Shown piece after piece: positions 40,990 to 51,630 of a stretch of DNA of 64,000 nucleotides. The stretch spans positions 17,416 through 81,415 of the forward strand of contig CALFGU010000121.1 of NCBI GenBank assembly GCA_937877685.1, given 5' to 3'. Under the pieces are notes generated by a model, which saw only the letters and a list, made by a program, of their open reading frames with translations, had not been told where the DNA came from and made no database searches. Within the stretch, counting starts at the first letter, position 1. Every line of letters begins with the position of its first letter. Both the position numbers and the translations under genes were made by a program. The DNA comes from an uncultured Prevotella sp. (lineage in GTDB: Bacteria > Bacteroidota > Bacteroidia > Bacteroidales > Bacteroidaceae).

Positions 40990-43900
40990 TTACTTAACGA
41001 AGAACTTCTTACCGTTCTTAATGTAGATGTTGCCCTTCTTGACTTCTGTAACTCGGCGACCGTAGATGTCGTAAATAAGTTCGTTGTCAGAGGGAGTGCC
41101 CGTAGTGACTGCGTCAATATCAGTAGTGTTGCCACCAAATCTCAAGACGAGACTCAAAGGAGGTTCGCCAGCCGAAAGACGGAAGAATGCCTTACCTTGC
41201 TTGAGTGTAGAACTTGGAGTTGCCTGATAGAAACCAATACCTTGACCTCCGTTGGCCAAAATATAGTCATTGCTTTCCATAACTACGGAACCAGCGGCAG
41301 AGTGAGAGAACGTATTCGCGCTCAAGTCCGCTTCCTCTTCATCTTCAGCAGGATAGAACGTCACACTATTGTCACCTGCTTCACCAATAAGGATTACGCC
41401 CTGATTAGCGGGAAGCGCTGCAGCATCTTCAATAGGAGTAAGCGAAACTGTTCCGCCATTATATTCCTGCTGAGCGTAATAAACCGTAACGTCCTTGGGA
41501 ATTACCGTTGCATAAGGCGCACTGAAGGTACCAATAGTCTTACCAAACTCAATATTGCTAAGGAGTTTATCTCTGCCTTCCACAGTTGTGGCGAGACTTA
41601 CTTGAATACCATAAGCGGCATAGAGAGTTTCGTAGATTTCTTGAAGTTGTGATGTCTTAAAATTCAAAGCATCTTTATCAACTGATTCATTTGCAAGCGC
41701 CTTGGCTTCAGTGTTAGCAGTAGTTGCGTTATCCAGTTGTACTTTTGTAACGGTACCAGCGAGGATTTCAGTAGGTTGCTCTTCGTCAACTATGTTTGTT
41801 AAGTCAAATTCTGACATAGCGAAGCAATACTCACTCTGAGAAGTAGCAGCGTCTGTAGCACTCAAAGCATTCTTGTACTTGTTGCTGAGCTGTTGTCCTT
41901 CATCTGTGATAATTTCCTTGTTGTCATTAATTTTCAATACAACCCCCGACTTCGTTACATTGAAACGCAAGTAGCGGTAAGCAGTCTCGGAAACAATTTC
42001 TGAAGAAGTCCAAAGTTGGTCTGCGTTTGTGGGCAAGGGATTCTCCGCATCATCCTTTGAGAAGGTAGCAAGAACATCTGTAAATTCAGATTCGTCGTTG
42101 CTACCATACACCTCAATCGCATAAGGCAATGGATTATTGCAAGTTTGATAAGAGAATTTGAATTTCTTAAACGTCTTGTCGGCACCTGCATCTACCAAAA
42201 GGTAATGTGCATCTCCAACACCACTCTTAGTTTGGAAGAATGAATCCTCGTCATCATCCACGAGGTTAGCAATCTCACCCTCAGAGGCGCTTGCATTTGT
42301 AGAAATGTAGAAATCCGCATTGGGAGATGTTGCCTGCAAGTCACAATTCTCTTCTTTAGTAACAATAGTCGTTCCAATGATAAGACACTTGTTAATCAAT
42401 TCTTCCAACTCAGAAATCTCCGTACGGAGTTCTGCCTTGGCCTTTGCAACTGATAAATCAGTGTACAACGTTGTTAAGTTAGTTGTAGCCTGAGAATATC
42501 CTTCTACTGTAGTGTCATCCGCATCATAAACATTCTTTGCCGTTTGCAATGCAGTTTGACAATCAGCAATCAACTCCTGAATGTCACTATCAGAATTGTC
42601 TTTGCAATCATCAAGAAGCTTTTCCATAGTGGCAATTTCAGACTTGAGATTTGCCTTGTTTTCCGATTTCTGTGCGGTTTCTACTATTCCTATCAGCGAC
42701 GTAAGAGTTTCTGAAGCAGCATTAACTTCTTCCTGCGTAGCGTTAGCATTGTCTCTCACACCCTCGGCAGTTTTAATAGCGCGGTAAAGGTCACGGAGCA
42801 TGTTTTTATTCACACTACCCGCAGTCTTCTCCTCGAATTCTACGTCCAGTTCTTCACCGTTAGGAGTAACAGTACCACATGCTGCCAATTTTTCAGTAGC
42901 TGTAGCAATCAACTGGATTAGCTGTTCCTTATCAACTACATTCTTTGCAGCTTTCAACGCCTCATACTGCGCCCGCAAATCCGCAATAGCATTAACAAGT
43001 TGCAACTCTGTGGTAGCGAATTTATATGTAGACTTCGCTTCTTCGTTTTCCTTGTAGGTAGTAATCAAGAGGTCTTCAGTAACATCTCCGATGTTCTGAT
43101 TCATTTGCGCAGTATAGCTTTCGGGCTCACCTATAATAAGGTCAAACTCTGCCATGTGGAAGAAGTGGTGTCCACCTTTTTCAGCACTCGTACTTTCAGT
43201 CACCATGAAGCGCAAGTCGGTGTATTCCTTAGAAACATAAATTGGTTCTGAAGTGTACACAGCGCTTTTCGATGTAGGCAAATTCTCTATACGCGTAATC
43301 TCCTCGAAGTTCGTACCATCCGTACTGCCCCAAATAGTCATTTTTGTGGCATAGTCTCCGTCTGTGTCGTGGCGGTTGGTATAAGTAAACTTGAAGAGTT
43401 TAACGCTTTCACCCAAATTTACTTGGATGTAGTGGTCAAGACCATCTGTAGAGTTGTTGCCACTATAATCTGAATGGAAATAGGTATTGCTATTTGCATT
43501 ACCTACAATACCATCAATTAGACCAGAAATAGGACCTTCATTCGAAGCCTGCGCATTTGTAGAAATATAGAATTTACCATTCTCATCAGTTGACTGCAAA
43601 GGAGCCTCACCGTCAAATAAGTCAGGTGTATAATTTACCTCACCACAATCCGCAATAAGCGCATCCGCTTTGTTAATCCACTCCTGAAGTTCTGCCTTCT
43701 TCGCATCAAGTGCTGCATTCTTTGCTTTATTGTAGTAGTTTGTGAGCAAAGTTTCATAATGCTCATTAAGAGCTTCGCGCTGTGTATTATAAGCAGTTTC
43801 ATCAGCAGTTGCTTCGTCCACTAATTGCTGTGCTTCAACAAGTTCGTTGAGCGCAGCGATGATATCTGTCTTAAGCGCTTCCTTGCTTGGGACATCACTT

Positions 43901-46900
43901 GCAAATTCTGAGTAAACTTCACTCACAATAGGTTCGGGGATGCTAATGCCAAAGGTTGACATTACGAAGTATTCTTTACCCCCCCATGCCTCTGTTACAG
44001 AGAAGCGCAAGAAACGGTAATGATTGGGATTTTCTATAAGTTCAGACTCCCACTTAACATCTTTCGAGGTGGGAAGATGGTCTGTGTCTTCTGTAAAGGT
44101 TTTGAATTCATAGAAGTCTGCTCCGTTCGCGCTTCCTTCCACCTTAATCTCCTTGGGGTAATTATTATTGTTGGAACGAATCGTGTAGTAAAATTTGAAA
44201 CTACTAACTGCCTTGCCTTCGCCTAAATCAACTTGGAGATAGTGGGTGTCTTGAACCTGACTCTTATAGTCTGAGTGGAAGTAGGTTTCAATATCATCGT
44301 CCAACAAACCAGCAAGTCCTTGACCGTCAGATGCATTGTTCAATGTGTTATAACACGCATTGGTTGAAAGATAGTAGTCTGCTCTATTATCTTCAGTTTG
44401 TAATTTGAGGCTCTGAGGAGGAATAGCCGACGCCATCTCATTGATGAGCGACATGGTCTTTTCAATGGTTTCTTCCAACTTCAAGCGTGCTTCAAGAGCA
44501 TTGTCTAACTCAACAGCAGTGATGTACCACTGTGTTGCTTCACTATCAATCTCCCAACCTACAATGTTATTGCTTTGTGATTTAGAACAGTGCAACCCAT
44601 AACCATTACTGAGCGCAAACACACCATTACCCATATCATTAAGCGTGTAAGGTGCTGCGCCGCCATTCTGCCCCTTAGTAGATTCCGCCTTATCGGCTTT
44701 TAATACATTACCAGAACTTGCACCAGCAGGATACAATGAAGTTGCCTTGTTCTTTAGATAATAAGTGCCTGCAGTTGTGCCTGGTTCGAAATACCAAACC
44801 TGAGCGTCAGTTTCAGCAGTTGGTAGACCAAACATTTCATCCTTATTTTCGCCCTCAGCAGTTTCAACACCCATGCTAAGTGTAGAATAAGCCTTGTTTG
44901 TCAAACGATAAGCATAACCTTCAGTGATGTTGATGCGCGCATATTCGTTGTTGATCAAACTGCTATATTCGCTGAAGAGCACATCATACACAGGAGTGTA
45001 AGCATCAACGGTCTTCTCATCGTGAACTTTCTTTGCGGCATTGTATGCAGTTTGCAAATCTGTCAAAGCTTCCTTTCTGTAGAAACCAACCTTTGTACCC
45101 GTTTCATCAGAGAGGTCAAGTGTCGCCTTAACATTGCCTAACAAACTTCCCAACAAGTTATATTTTGTTTGGTTATCCCCTGATTCCATAAGGTTAGGAG
45201 CATCAACGGAAGTGTTATCCGCATTTAATGCCACGACAGTCGCTTGCCCCGAAGCGAGCGCTTTAGCTGTTTCAGCAGAAATCTCAAATGTCTTCTTTAC
45301 AGAGAATCCAATGATTTCGCCATTATTGTTAAAGATGGCAAAACCTACACCTCCCGTACCTTCCATGGTTACAGTAGTGCCCGAAATGGTGTATGCATAG
45401 TCCGCTGCTTCATTGTTGAAGTTGCCATAACCACCCACTTCTGCGCACACCTTAGTTTCGCCATAAAGTTCCAGATTGTCGCCCTTGTGGCTCTTAATTG
45501 TTTCGCCCGTAGCGTCATTGATGAAGAGCACAGCGATGTTTTCTTTCCACTCATTGCTCTTTACTTCAGCAATAGCCTCATCAATTTGCGATTGTGTCAT
45601 GTTATAGGTAGATACACCATAGTCATCAACTGACCAATTATTGAGAGGCTTGAAGAAACCATGGGCGCGGAAGAATTCCGTAAGGTCTTCTTCAGCAGCA
45701 GCACACGCCTTCTTGTAAAGATGTAATTGTGCATTTGCACCATCTACTTGTCCAGCGCGATTGTTCTTCTGAGGGTCCTGACGGAGCATTTCGAAGAGGC
45801 GAGGATAGAACTTGGGGTTGTGGCCCAGTACGTGATAGTACAAGAAGAGCTTGTAATACATCTGCGTCATTCCCCAGATGCTGTTGTTAAGATAATGTCC
45901 CGTTTCCTTGTTGAAGTTTTTCAAGATATTATCCAACGAACCCTCCGTGCCATTTACGCGAGAAGTAGTTTCTCCATACATCCAAAGCACGACGTTAGAG
46001 AAGAGGTTGTTACTTACCTCCGTTTCGCCACGCATGTTAATCAAATTCTGGTGCTGGTGACCGATTTCGTGAGCAGGTCCCCAGTGATTTCCAGCGGTGG
46101 TAGGCATGTTTTGGATAATACCTCCCATCGTGTTGTAGTGATAACCCGAGTGGTCACCGCTACCATACATATAGGTCTTACCACCCACGCCTTGCGCCAA
46201 ACCGTGAATGTTGTAATAATCGTCATAACCCGTGGGGAATGACGCATCTTCGCCAGTGTAGTCAATAACATGATTGCTCTCAGAATAGGGAGACTTGGGC
46301 GATCGGTTACCGCAGTCTTGCCAGCCACACCCAATAACATGCGTTCCCAAAGCATAATGTTGTCCCAAGCATTGATAACGTCTTCCACGTTTACCAAGTC
46401 ATTGAGATAGTAACCCATACCCTTGTTGCCTTCAGTGTCGGCATCGTTAAGAGGAAAGTTAAGAGTCATATACTGTCCGAGAATAACGAGGTCCTTTTGC
46501 GGAGCGCGCGCTTCAAGGTAGTCCCAATCGGCATTCTTGTCGGCAGGATAAAGAGCATCCCCCATTTTGTTGTAATAACCATTGATATGCCCACCTTCGA
46601 TATGAATCTTCAAGGCAGGGAATTCCGACAGTTTGTGCTTCTTAGCGAGGTGACCTCTCTTGTTATCTGACTTTTCGAAAGTCTCTACCACATAGTTGAT
46701 GTAAAGATTACACTCATCTTGATAGATAGGGAGCACGTTCAAACCTTGCTTGAGTTCGTAGCCATCCGTAGCGCTACCGAGTTTGCCGTGTTGAGTGTAA
46801 TAAGAAAGATAGAGCGTAGCCCCCTCCTTAATTTCACCTTCCACCATCACGTAAATCACATCTCCACTGTTGGCAAAGAGACCCGTGGGGTTGTTCATGT

Positions 46901-47717
46901 TAGAATGTTGGTTGAGACCTAAAGCTGCGCTCGCTTTTTCGGGGTCGCAGTAAGGTTCGTACATCTGAATGCGATACTTCTTTGCGTATGCAGCATCCCA
47001 CTGCGCTTTAGAGTTATCAGAGTTAGCTTCCTCCCAAGATGTATTTCCTGCTACCTTGCGCACCATTGCTTGCAAAGTTGTAGGCAATGCCTTAAATGAC
47101 GCATCGTTTTCATCAAATTCGCCCTTCAGTGTAGTGCACGACTTGTCAGAGAAAAGGTTGTCGAGGTTCGCTTGAATAGTGGGGACAGAGGTGAAGATAT
47201 TCAGTGCATTCTGAATTTCAGCCTGCGTCATTTCTTTCTCGGTGATGGTCCACTGTGTGGAGGTTGCGCTACTTGTCCAACCTACAACGTTGCTACCTCC
47301 GTCGATATGGGCATAACCATAACCGTTATGGGTGTAACCCTTGAAGGCATTGTTGCTACCTACTGTTTCTAAAGTAATCCATGAATTGTTAGATTCGGTA
47401 GTGCTTGCCAATGTCCAACGAGAAGATTGATCATTGGCTTGAAGGTAAGTGCCAAAACCCAAGTTGCGCAAGGCATAACCATGCTCATTTTTTGATTCAA
47501 CGTACCACAGTTGCGCTTTGATGGTGTCGTCTTTCGCCACGCCAGCCACGCTTCGGGGATTGGTAGCCCCCATAGCCTTTTCGGTGTAGTTCGCATTGGT
47601 GAAATGATACACCCTACCCACTTCGAAAGCAGGGAGTTGTGCCCACACGCTATTCACTCCCAGTGTGGAGCACAGGAGGGAGAAGAGCATGAGGCTTCTA
47701 AGCATGAAATGTTTCAT
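40990..47717 (-). pseudogene. M60-like (enhancin/mucin-type) zinc metallopeptidase with discoidin repeats, frameshifted
   Basis: Two overlapping frames make one protein of about 2240 residues. The first (from 47717) has a signal peptide ending VWA before Gln, a beta-trefoil-like start, and half of the M60 domain up to WERMLLGVAGKTAVTDR. The second resumes at SPKSPYSESNHVIDYTG and carries the zinc motif HEIGHQHQ (46071-46057) with a downstream Glu (GETEVSNN). The break is near 46300-46307. Three F5/8 C (discoidin)-like modules follow, encoded at about 44390-43910, 43590-43110 and 42330-41790, separated by helical coiled-coil spacers. The shared C-terminal module and tail YDIYGRRV...NIYIKNGKKFFVK end it. 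M60 enzymes cleave O-glycosylated mucin-type proteins. As read here the zinc site is not translated. Confidence 0.82.
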
Positions 47718-47801
47718 GTGTGTTAGATTGATTTATGATTAATGTTTTTGTTGATTCGGGAATGAGATGTGATGAAAGAATGGTTTACACCAACATCTTT
47801 G

Positions 47802-47834
47802 CAAAGTTACTGAATTACTGAGGAATATAACAAA
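47802..47834 (-). promoter_or_regulatory. Promoter of the M60 peptidase gene
   Basis: On the minus strand, -33 TTTG (47831-47834) and -7 TAACTTTG (47802-47809), 21 bases apart. Confidence 0.75.
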
Positions 47835-47984
47835 AAATATGCTTGTTTTTTTATTTTTTGACGTGGGATTTGTTTGAACCCCCTTGAATTGTAAAGTATG
47901 ATTGACGTTAAGGACTTGTTGTTGAAGCTCAGGAGGATGAGGAGGCGGGGGCGTATGTCGACAATAGTTGGTTGTGAGTCCGTA

Positions 47985-48224
47985 CTTGCTGGGTGGGAGT
48001 CCTTTTGTCCTTTTGTTCTTCTGTCAAAATCAGGTTGTTATTTTGTAGGAACCACGCTTATTTTTGTCGGAACTGCTGTGGATTACGGACGCACGAGCCG
48101 TGCGTCCCTACTGGTTAATTGTGAGTCCTTTTGTTCTTATGTTCTTCTGTCAAACCCCACTTCTCTTCTGTCAAAATCCATTTGTACTTCTGTCAACTCC
48201 CATTTTTCTTGTGTCAAAACCAAT
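47985..48224. repeat. TTCTTCTGTCAAA repeats with hairpin core and 21-base array
   Basis: A 65-base core at 48087-48151 with GGACGCACG-AGC-CGTGCGTCC is the second copy of the core at 24236-24300. Four exact 21-base units follow at 48141-48224, each containing TGTCAA. It is part of the gene-free gap 47718-48890. Confidence 0.85.
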
Positions 48225-48435
48225 TTGCGTGATGCGCAAAATGAAGTTACTTTTTCGCGTTACGAAGTCTCAAATTCGGCGTCGAAAGATACTAAGAAAA
48301 CGCCGTAAGTTAGACTTTGTGAGGGGTTGTTGAAATGTGCTGAAATTTACTGTAGTTACCCCGTAAAGACTATCATACCTCGCCCCTATCTTAAGGGAAA
48401 CTATGGTAATGCTGAGGGATATTTAGGGAATGTCA

Positions 48436-48620
48436 TCATACCCCCTCCCCTCCTACGGAGGTACTCCCCCTATCTTAAGGGGAGAGCACCATGCGGGGTG
48501 CCATCTTCTCTGTTTACTAACCGTATCTTCAATGGGCATTCAACTGATTTTCTTATGGGAGTATCTATCTGCGCTCTCCCCTTAAGATAGGGGGAGTACC
48601 GCGTAGCGGTGAGGGGGTAT
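48436..48620. repeat. Inverted pair of CTCCCCCTATCTTAAGGGGAG repeats
   Basis: Copy 1 (48436-48498) has CCTCC-TAC-GGAGG then CTCCCCCTATCTTAAGGGGAG-type hairpin. Copy 2 (48571-48620) is inverted and has ACCGC-GTA-GCGGT. About 70 bases of unrelated sequence lie between. Same family as 22831-22893 and 32566-32746. Confidence 0.8.
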
Positions 48621-48663
48621 GACTGCAGACATGCTTGAAATACATGAAAAGTATTTTTTCATT

Positions 48664-48760
48664 CTCACGCAAAGGCGCAAAGAGGTACAAAGTTTTTTTA
48701 GGTGTATATGCTACTCCTTTTGCAAAAAGTTATTTGCGATACTTTGCGACTTTGCGTGAG
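48664..48760. repeat. 8-base repeat element (ACGCAAAG) with inverted arms
   Basis: The left arm CTCACGCAAAGGCGCAAAG faces the right arm ACTTTGCGACTTTGCGTGAG, each built from two 8-base units, around a core of about 58 bases. Confidence 0.8.
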
Positions 48761-48890
48761 ATAAAATTATATCCTGTGTTTTCTTTTATGCAAGGGAAAT
48801 TGATGTTATTTACCTGCGTTAATTTCTATGTTAATGCATAAAAAATCCGCACCACTGGGGAGTGATGCGGAGGTGTAAGGGGTATGCGGT

Positions 48891-51479
48891 TTAGAAGGTG
48901 AATACGAATCGGCCGCGGATGCCCCAACGCTTTGTATTGGGGTCGTCAAGATAGTTGAGGCGACGGACATATTCGATGTTAAACACCTTGAAGATGTTGT
49001 AAAGTCCCACGTAGGCTTCAACGTAAGGGCGCTTGCGGTCCATCGTAGTGGTGATGGGGGTAAAGTTTCCGTTAGTGTCGAAGGTGCCTGGGAAATGGTA
49101 GAGGTCGGGACGCCCAGCGTTTTCGGCTAACATAGGGTTGTTTTTCGACGTAAGGTCTCCCCAGAGGGCGCTAAAGCCGAAGTATTCACGCAGTTTGAGG
49201 TGCTTGATGAGCGGAATGCGGTTAAGGATTTTTCCGTTGAGTTCCCACGAGCAGAAGAGTGCGGCATAGCGGTCGTTGAGAAACTCCATGTTGCGCAGGA
49301 GGCTGAAGGTGTTGTCATCCTTAATGTAGGAGAGGTTTGCCGCCGGCACAATGAGGTAGGGGAAGGGCACTCGGTTCCACTGCGCTCCCACCTTGAGTTG
49401 CGTATCAATGCGTCCCCACGAAGGCGTCCAGAATCGCTTGTAGATGCCTGCCTCAGTGAAGTTATAGGTATAGTCACTGCCCAAAATGCCCTTGATTCCG
49501 AAGGAGTGTTGTAAGGTTAACTTTGGCGCATCATTGTTCGTCGCCACGCGGCGTTGCTTTGTGTTGACCCACTCTATGCCAGGCTGATAGGTCAGTGAGA
49601 CCGTGGCCTCCGTAGCGCGGAGGTCGTGAACGTGGTGTGCCTTATCGGCAGTGATGTCTCCCGTGCTGAGGGGTTGGTAAAAGAGTCGCGCCGTGGGGCG
49701 GTCCTTTTGCACCTTTGCCGAAAGCGTGTAGGAGAATCCATTTTCGTATTCGCGGGTGTAGGCTGTGCGCCAATATTCCGTGTAGAGCATGTGCTCCACA
49801 GGGGTCCACTTGAAGGAGGTGAAGACATTGTCCTTGTCGGTGGTCATGAACTTATCGGAGGGCGAAACTACGTCGTTGTAATAACCCACCGAGATTTTGT
49901 TGTAAGGATATTCGTGGGGCAGGTAGGACTTAGGGATAAAACTGTACGTAAGTTCCCCACTGCCCTTCCAACAATGGTCATCAATGCCATAGGCAGCATA
50001 TCCCTTGAAAAAGAGGTTGGGATGGAGGTTTGCCGTAGTTTGGAACGAGCCACGAATGCGGTAACCCTCAACGAAATTTTGCGAGAAAATCGTGTTGATA
50101 GGGCCTATGTCAAGTTTGGAAGGATTCTTGGGGTCGGTGCTTGTTTCTACGAAATTCTCCACAAAGGCCTTGATGATCCAGATAAAGGGACGGTAGCCCT
50201 TAACTTTCTGCATTTCCTCCACGAAAGACCCCATGCCTTCTTCGGAGTCAGTAAGTTCTTCGGTGCGTCGAGACTCCCAAAATTCTGCGCTTTGAACGCG
50301 TGCGTTGTAGTCCATACGCTGGTCGCCCATGAAGTCAAACTCTTGGTCGGCAACGGGGGAGAAGTCTATTTTGGAGTATTCCGTGCTGCGCTTAATCTGA
50401 ACGCTTTGTGTGCCTTCGATAAGGCTGAGTTCGAGAATCATGTGGTCGCGCGCCAAGGTCTGTTCGCCCGTGGGGAGGGTCTCAAACTCCTGAATCACGC
50501 GCATGGTTTCGACAAAGTTAATGTCGGAACGCTTGGGAATGGTCAAGTCAGCGCGGTGCACACGATAGGTGGAATCGGCAAGGATGTAGAGATGGCCCGA
50601 AAAACCAAAGTCCTGCGGATTATTGGGCGTGAAATTCACGTCAATGCAACGCTGTCCGTCAATGTTGAGTGTATCCGTGAGGAAGTAGCGATAGAAACCA
50701 ATGGCATGGTTTGTGGACAAGGGACTGATGAAGGGGTATTGCAGGAGGCGCACACGGTCATCGTTGATATTCACCGTTGTAAAGCAGTCCTGAAGCATCG
50801 TGTTGAGGATGTCGCCTGTGGCAAAAATGTCATTAATGCCGTTGGTGCGCTGGCCCATTACGATTTCCTTCTTCGTGTCCGTAGATTTGCGGTAAATTTC
50901 TCGCACCACACTTTCATCCACTGAGATGGGCAGGATGCGCTTTCCCGTGTAGTTGCACGTCTCTACGTGGTCGAGGAGAAAGGGATTCTTTTTCACCCAC
51001 TCCCAATCCGTCATGTTGGGCGTAATATTGTTGAGCGAAAGGACAAGTTTGTTATACTTCTCCAGGCTGTAGAAGTCGTGCCCCCGGAGTGCATCCATGT
51101 TTTTGCGGGCAATGACCTTCTTCATCAACTCTACGGCAGGGTTGTTCTTACGACTGTAACGCTGCTTCTTCCCAACGACTGTTGCCGTTTCAAGCGAGGT
51201 TTCCATTTCCTCAAGCATCACATCCAGCGTGCGGGCACGCTTTGGGGTGAAGGTCTTTGTGTTATATCCGATGAAGGAAAAGGTGAGTTCGCCCGTCTTA
51301 AAGGGTATGGAGTAATGCCCTTGCTCATTGGTTTGCACAGCACGCTCTCCCTTGTAATAGACATTCACATAAGGCAATGGTTCTCCCGTCCGCGCATCAG
51401 TAACTGTGCCGGAAATCTTCTGCGCTAAGATGCTCAGGGAGCAGGTTAGGAGAAGGAGGTATGTAAGGGAGAAACGCAT
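48891..51479 (-). CDS. DUF5686 and carboxypeptidase-regulatory-like outer-membrane protein
   Basis: 862 residues from the ATG at 51479. The frame stays open to 51734 but that part reads through a 7-base repeat and lacks a signal. The signal peptide MRFSLTYLLLLTCSLSILA precedes Gln. Residues 20-105 are a CarboxypepD-regulatory beta domain (ISGTVTDARTGEPLPYVNVYY), and the remainder is the DUF5686 region with barrel-like strands, ending VRRLNYLDDPNTKRWGIRGR then FVFTF, an aromatic outer-membrane end. Widespread in Bacteroidetes; role in the envelope not settled. It lies downstream of the inositol-phosphate synthase gene on the same strand. Confidence 0.88.
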   Translation of the reverse strand: MRFSLTYLLLLTCSLSILAQKISGTVTDARTGEPLPYVNVYYKGERAVQTNEQGHYSIPFKTGELTFSFIGYNTKTFTPKRARTLDVMLEEMETSLETATVVGKKQRYSRKNNPAVELMKKVIARKNMDALRGHDFYSLEKYNKLVLSLNNITPNMTDWEWVKKNPFLLDHVETCNYTGKRILPISVDESVVREIYRKSTDTKKEIVMGQRTNGINDIFATGDILNTMLQDCFTTVNINDDRVRLLQYPFISPLSTNHAIGFYRYFLTDTLNIDGQRCIDVNFTPNNPQDFGFSGHLYILADSTYRVHRADLTIPKRSDINFVETMRVIQEFETLPTGEQTLARDHMILELSLIEGTQSVQIKRSTEYSKIDFSPVADQEFDFMGDQRMDYNARVQSAEFWESRRTEELTDSEEGMGSFVEEMQKVKGYRPFIWIIKAFVENFVETSTDPKNPSKLDIGPINTIFSQNFVEGYRIRGSFQTTANLHPNLFFKGYAAYGIDDHCWKGSGELTYSFIPKSYLPHEYPYNKISVGYYNDVVSPSDKFMTTDKDNVFTSFKWTPVEHMLYTEYWRTAYTREYENGFSYTLSAKVQKDRPTARLFYQPLSTGDITADKAHHVHDLRATEATVSLTYQPGIEWVNTKQRRVATNNDAPKLTLQHSFGIKGILGSDYTYNFTEAGIYKRFWTPSWGRIDTQLKVGAQWNRVPFPYLIVPAANLSYIKDDNTFSLLRNMEFLNDRYAALFCSWELNGKILNRIPLIKHLKLREYFGFSALWGDLTSKNNPMLAENAGRPDLYHFPGTFDTNGNFTPITTTMDRKRPYVEAYVGLYNIFKVFNIEYVRRLNYLDDPNTKRWGIRGRFVFTF

Positions 51480-51486
51480 TTTTAGG

Positions 51487-51627
51487 GAAATGAGAAAGGA
51501 GAAATGAGAAAGGAGAAATGCCTTGCGGGGTGTGGTAAGCAATGAGGAAAGGATTATAAAGTTGGGTTTAAGGAGAATAGAAGTAAGAACAACCCGCATG
51601 GTTATTTCTCCTTTCTCCTTTCTCCTT
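51487..51627. repeat. 7-base repeat element with inverted arms
   Basis: The left arm has five units GAAATGA/GAAAGGA alternating (51487-51521). The right arm is TTTCTCC three times (51605-51625). It fills the gap between the inositol-phosphate synthase and DUF5686 genes. Confidence 0.8.
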
Positions 51628-51630
51628 TTT

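Larger units (their letters stand above)
47718..48890. other. Gene-free gap of 1.17 kb dense in repeats
   Basis: No convincing coding region on either strand. It holds the M60 gene promoter, the TTCTTCTGTCAAA array with its hairpin core, the inverted CCCCC/GGGGG pair and the ACGCAAAG element. Three different repeat families within one gap suggest a tolerated site for them. Confidence 0.7.

Noticed and set aside
46041..46368. Programmed -1 ribosomal frameshift in the M60 gene
   Set aside because: No slippery heptamer of the X-XXY-YYZ type at the switch point (ACCGATCGCCC), and no clear downstream pseudoknot. A 4-base deletion or sequence error explains it better.
49626..50924. 432-codon plus-strand open frame
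   Set aside because: It lies fully antisense to the DUF5686 gene, has no recognisable domain or promoter, and is a codon-bias shadow.
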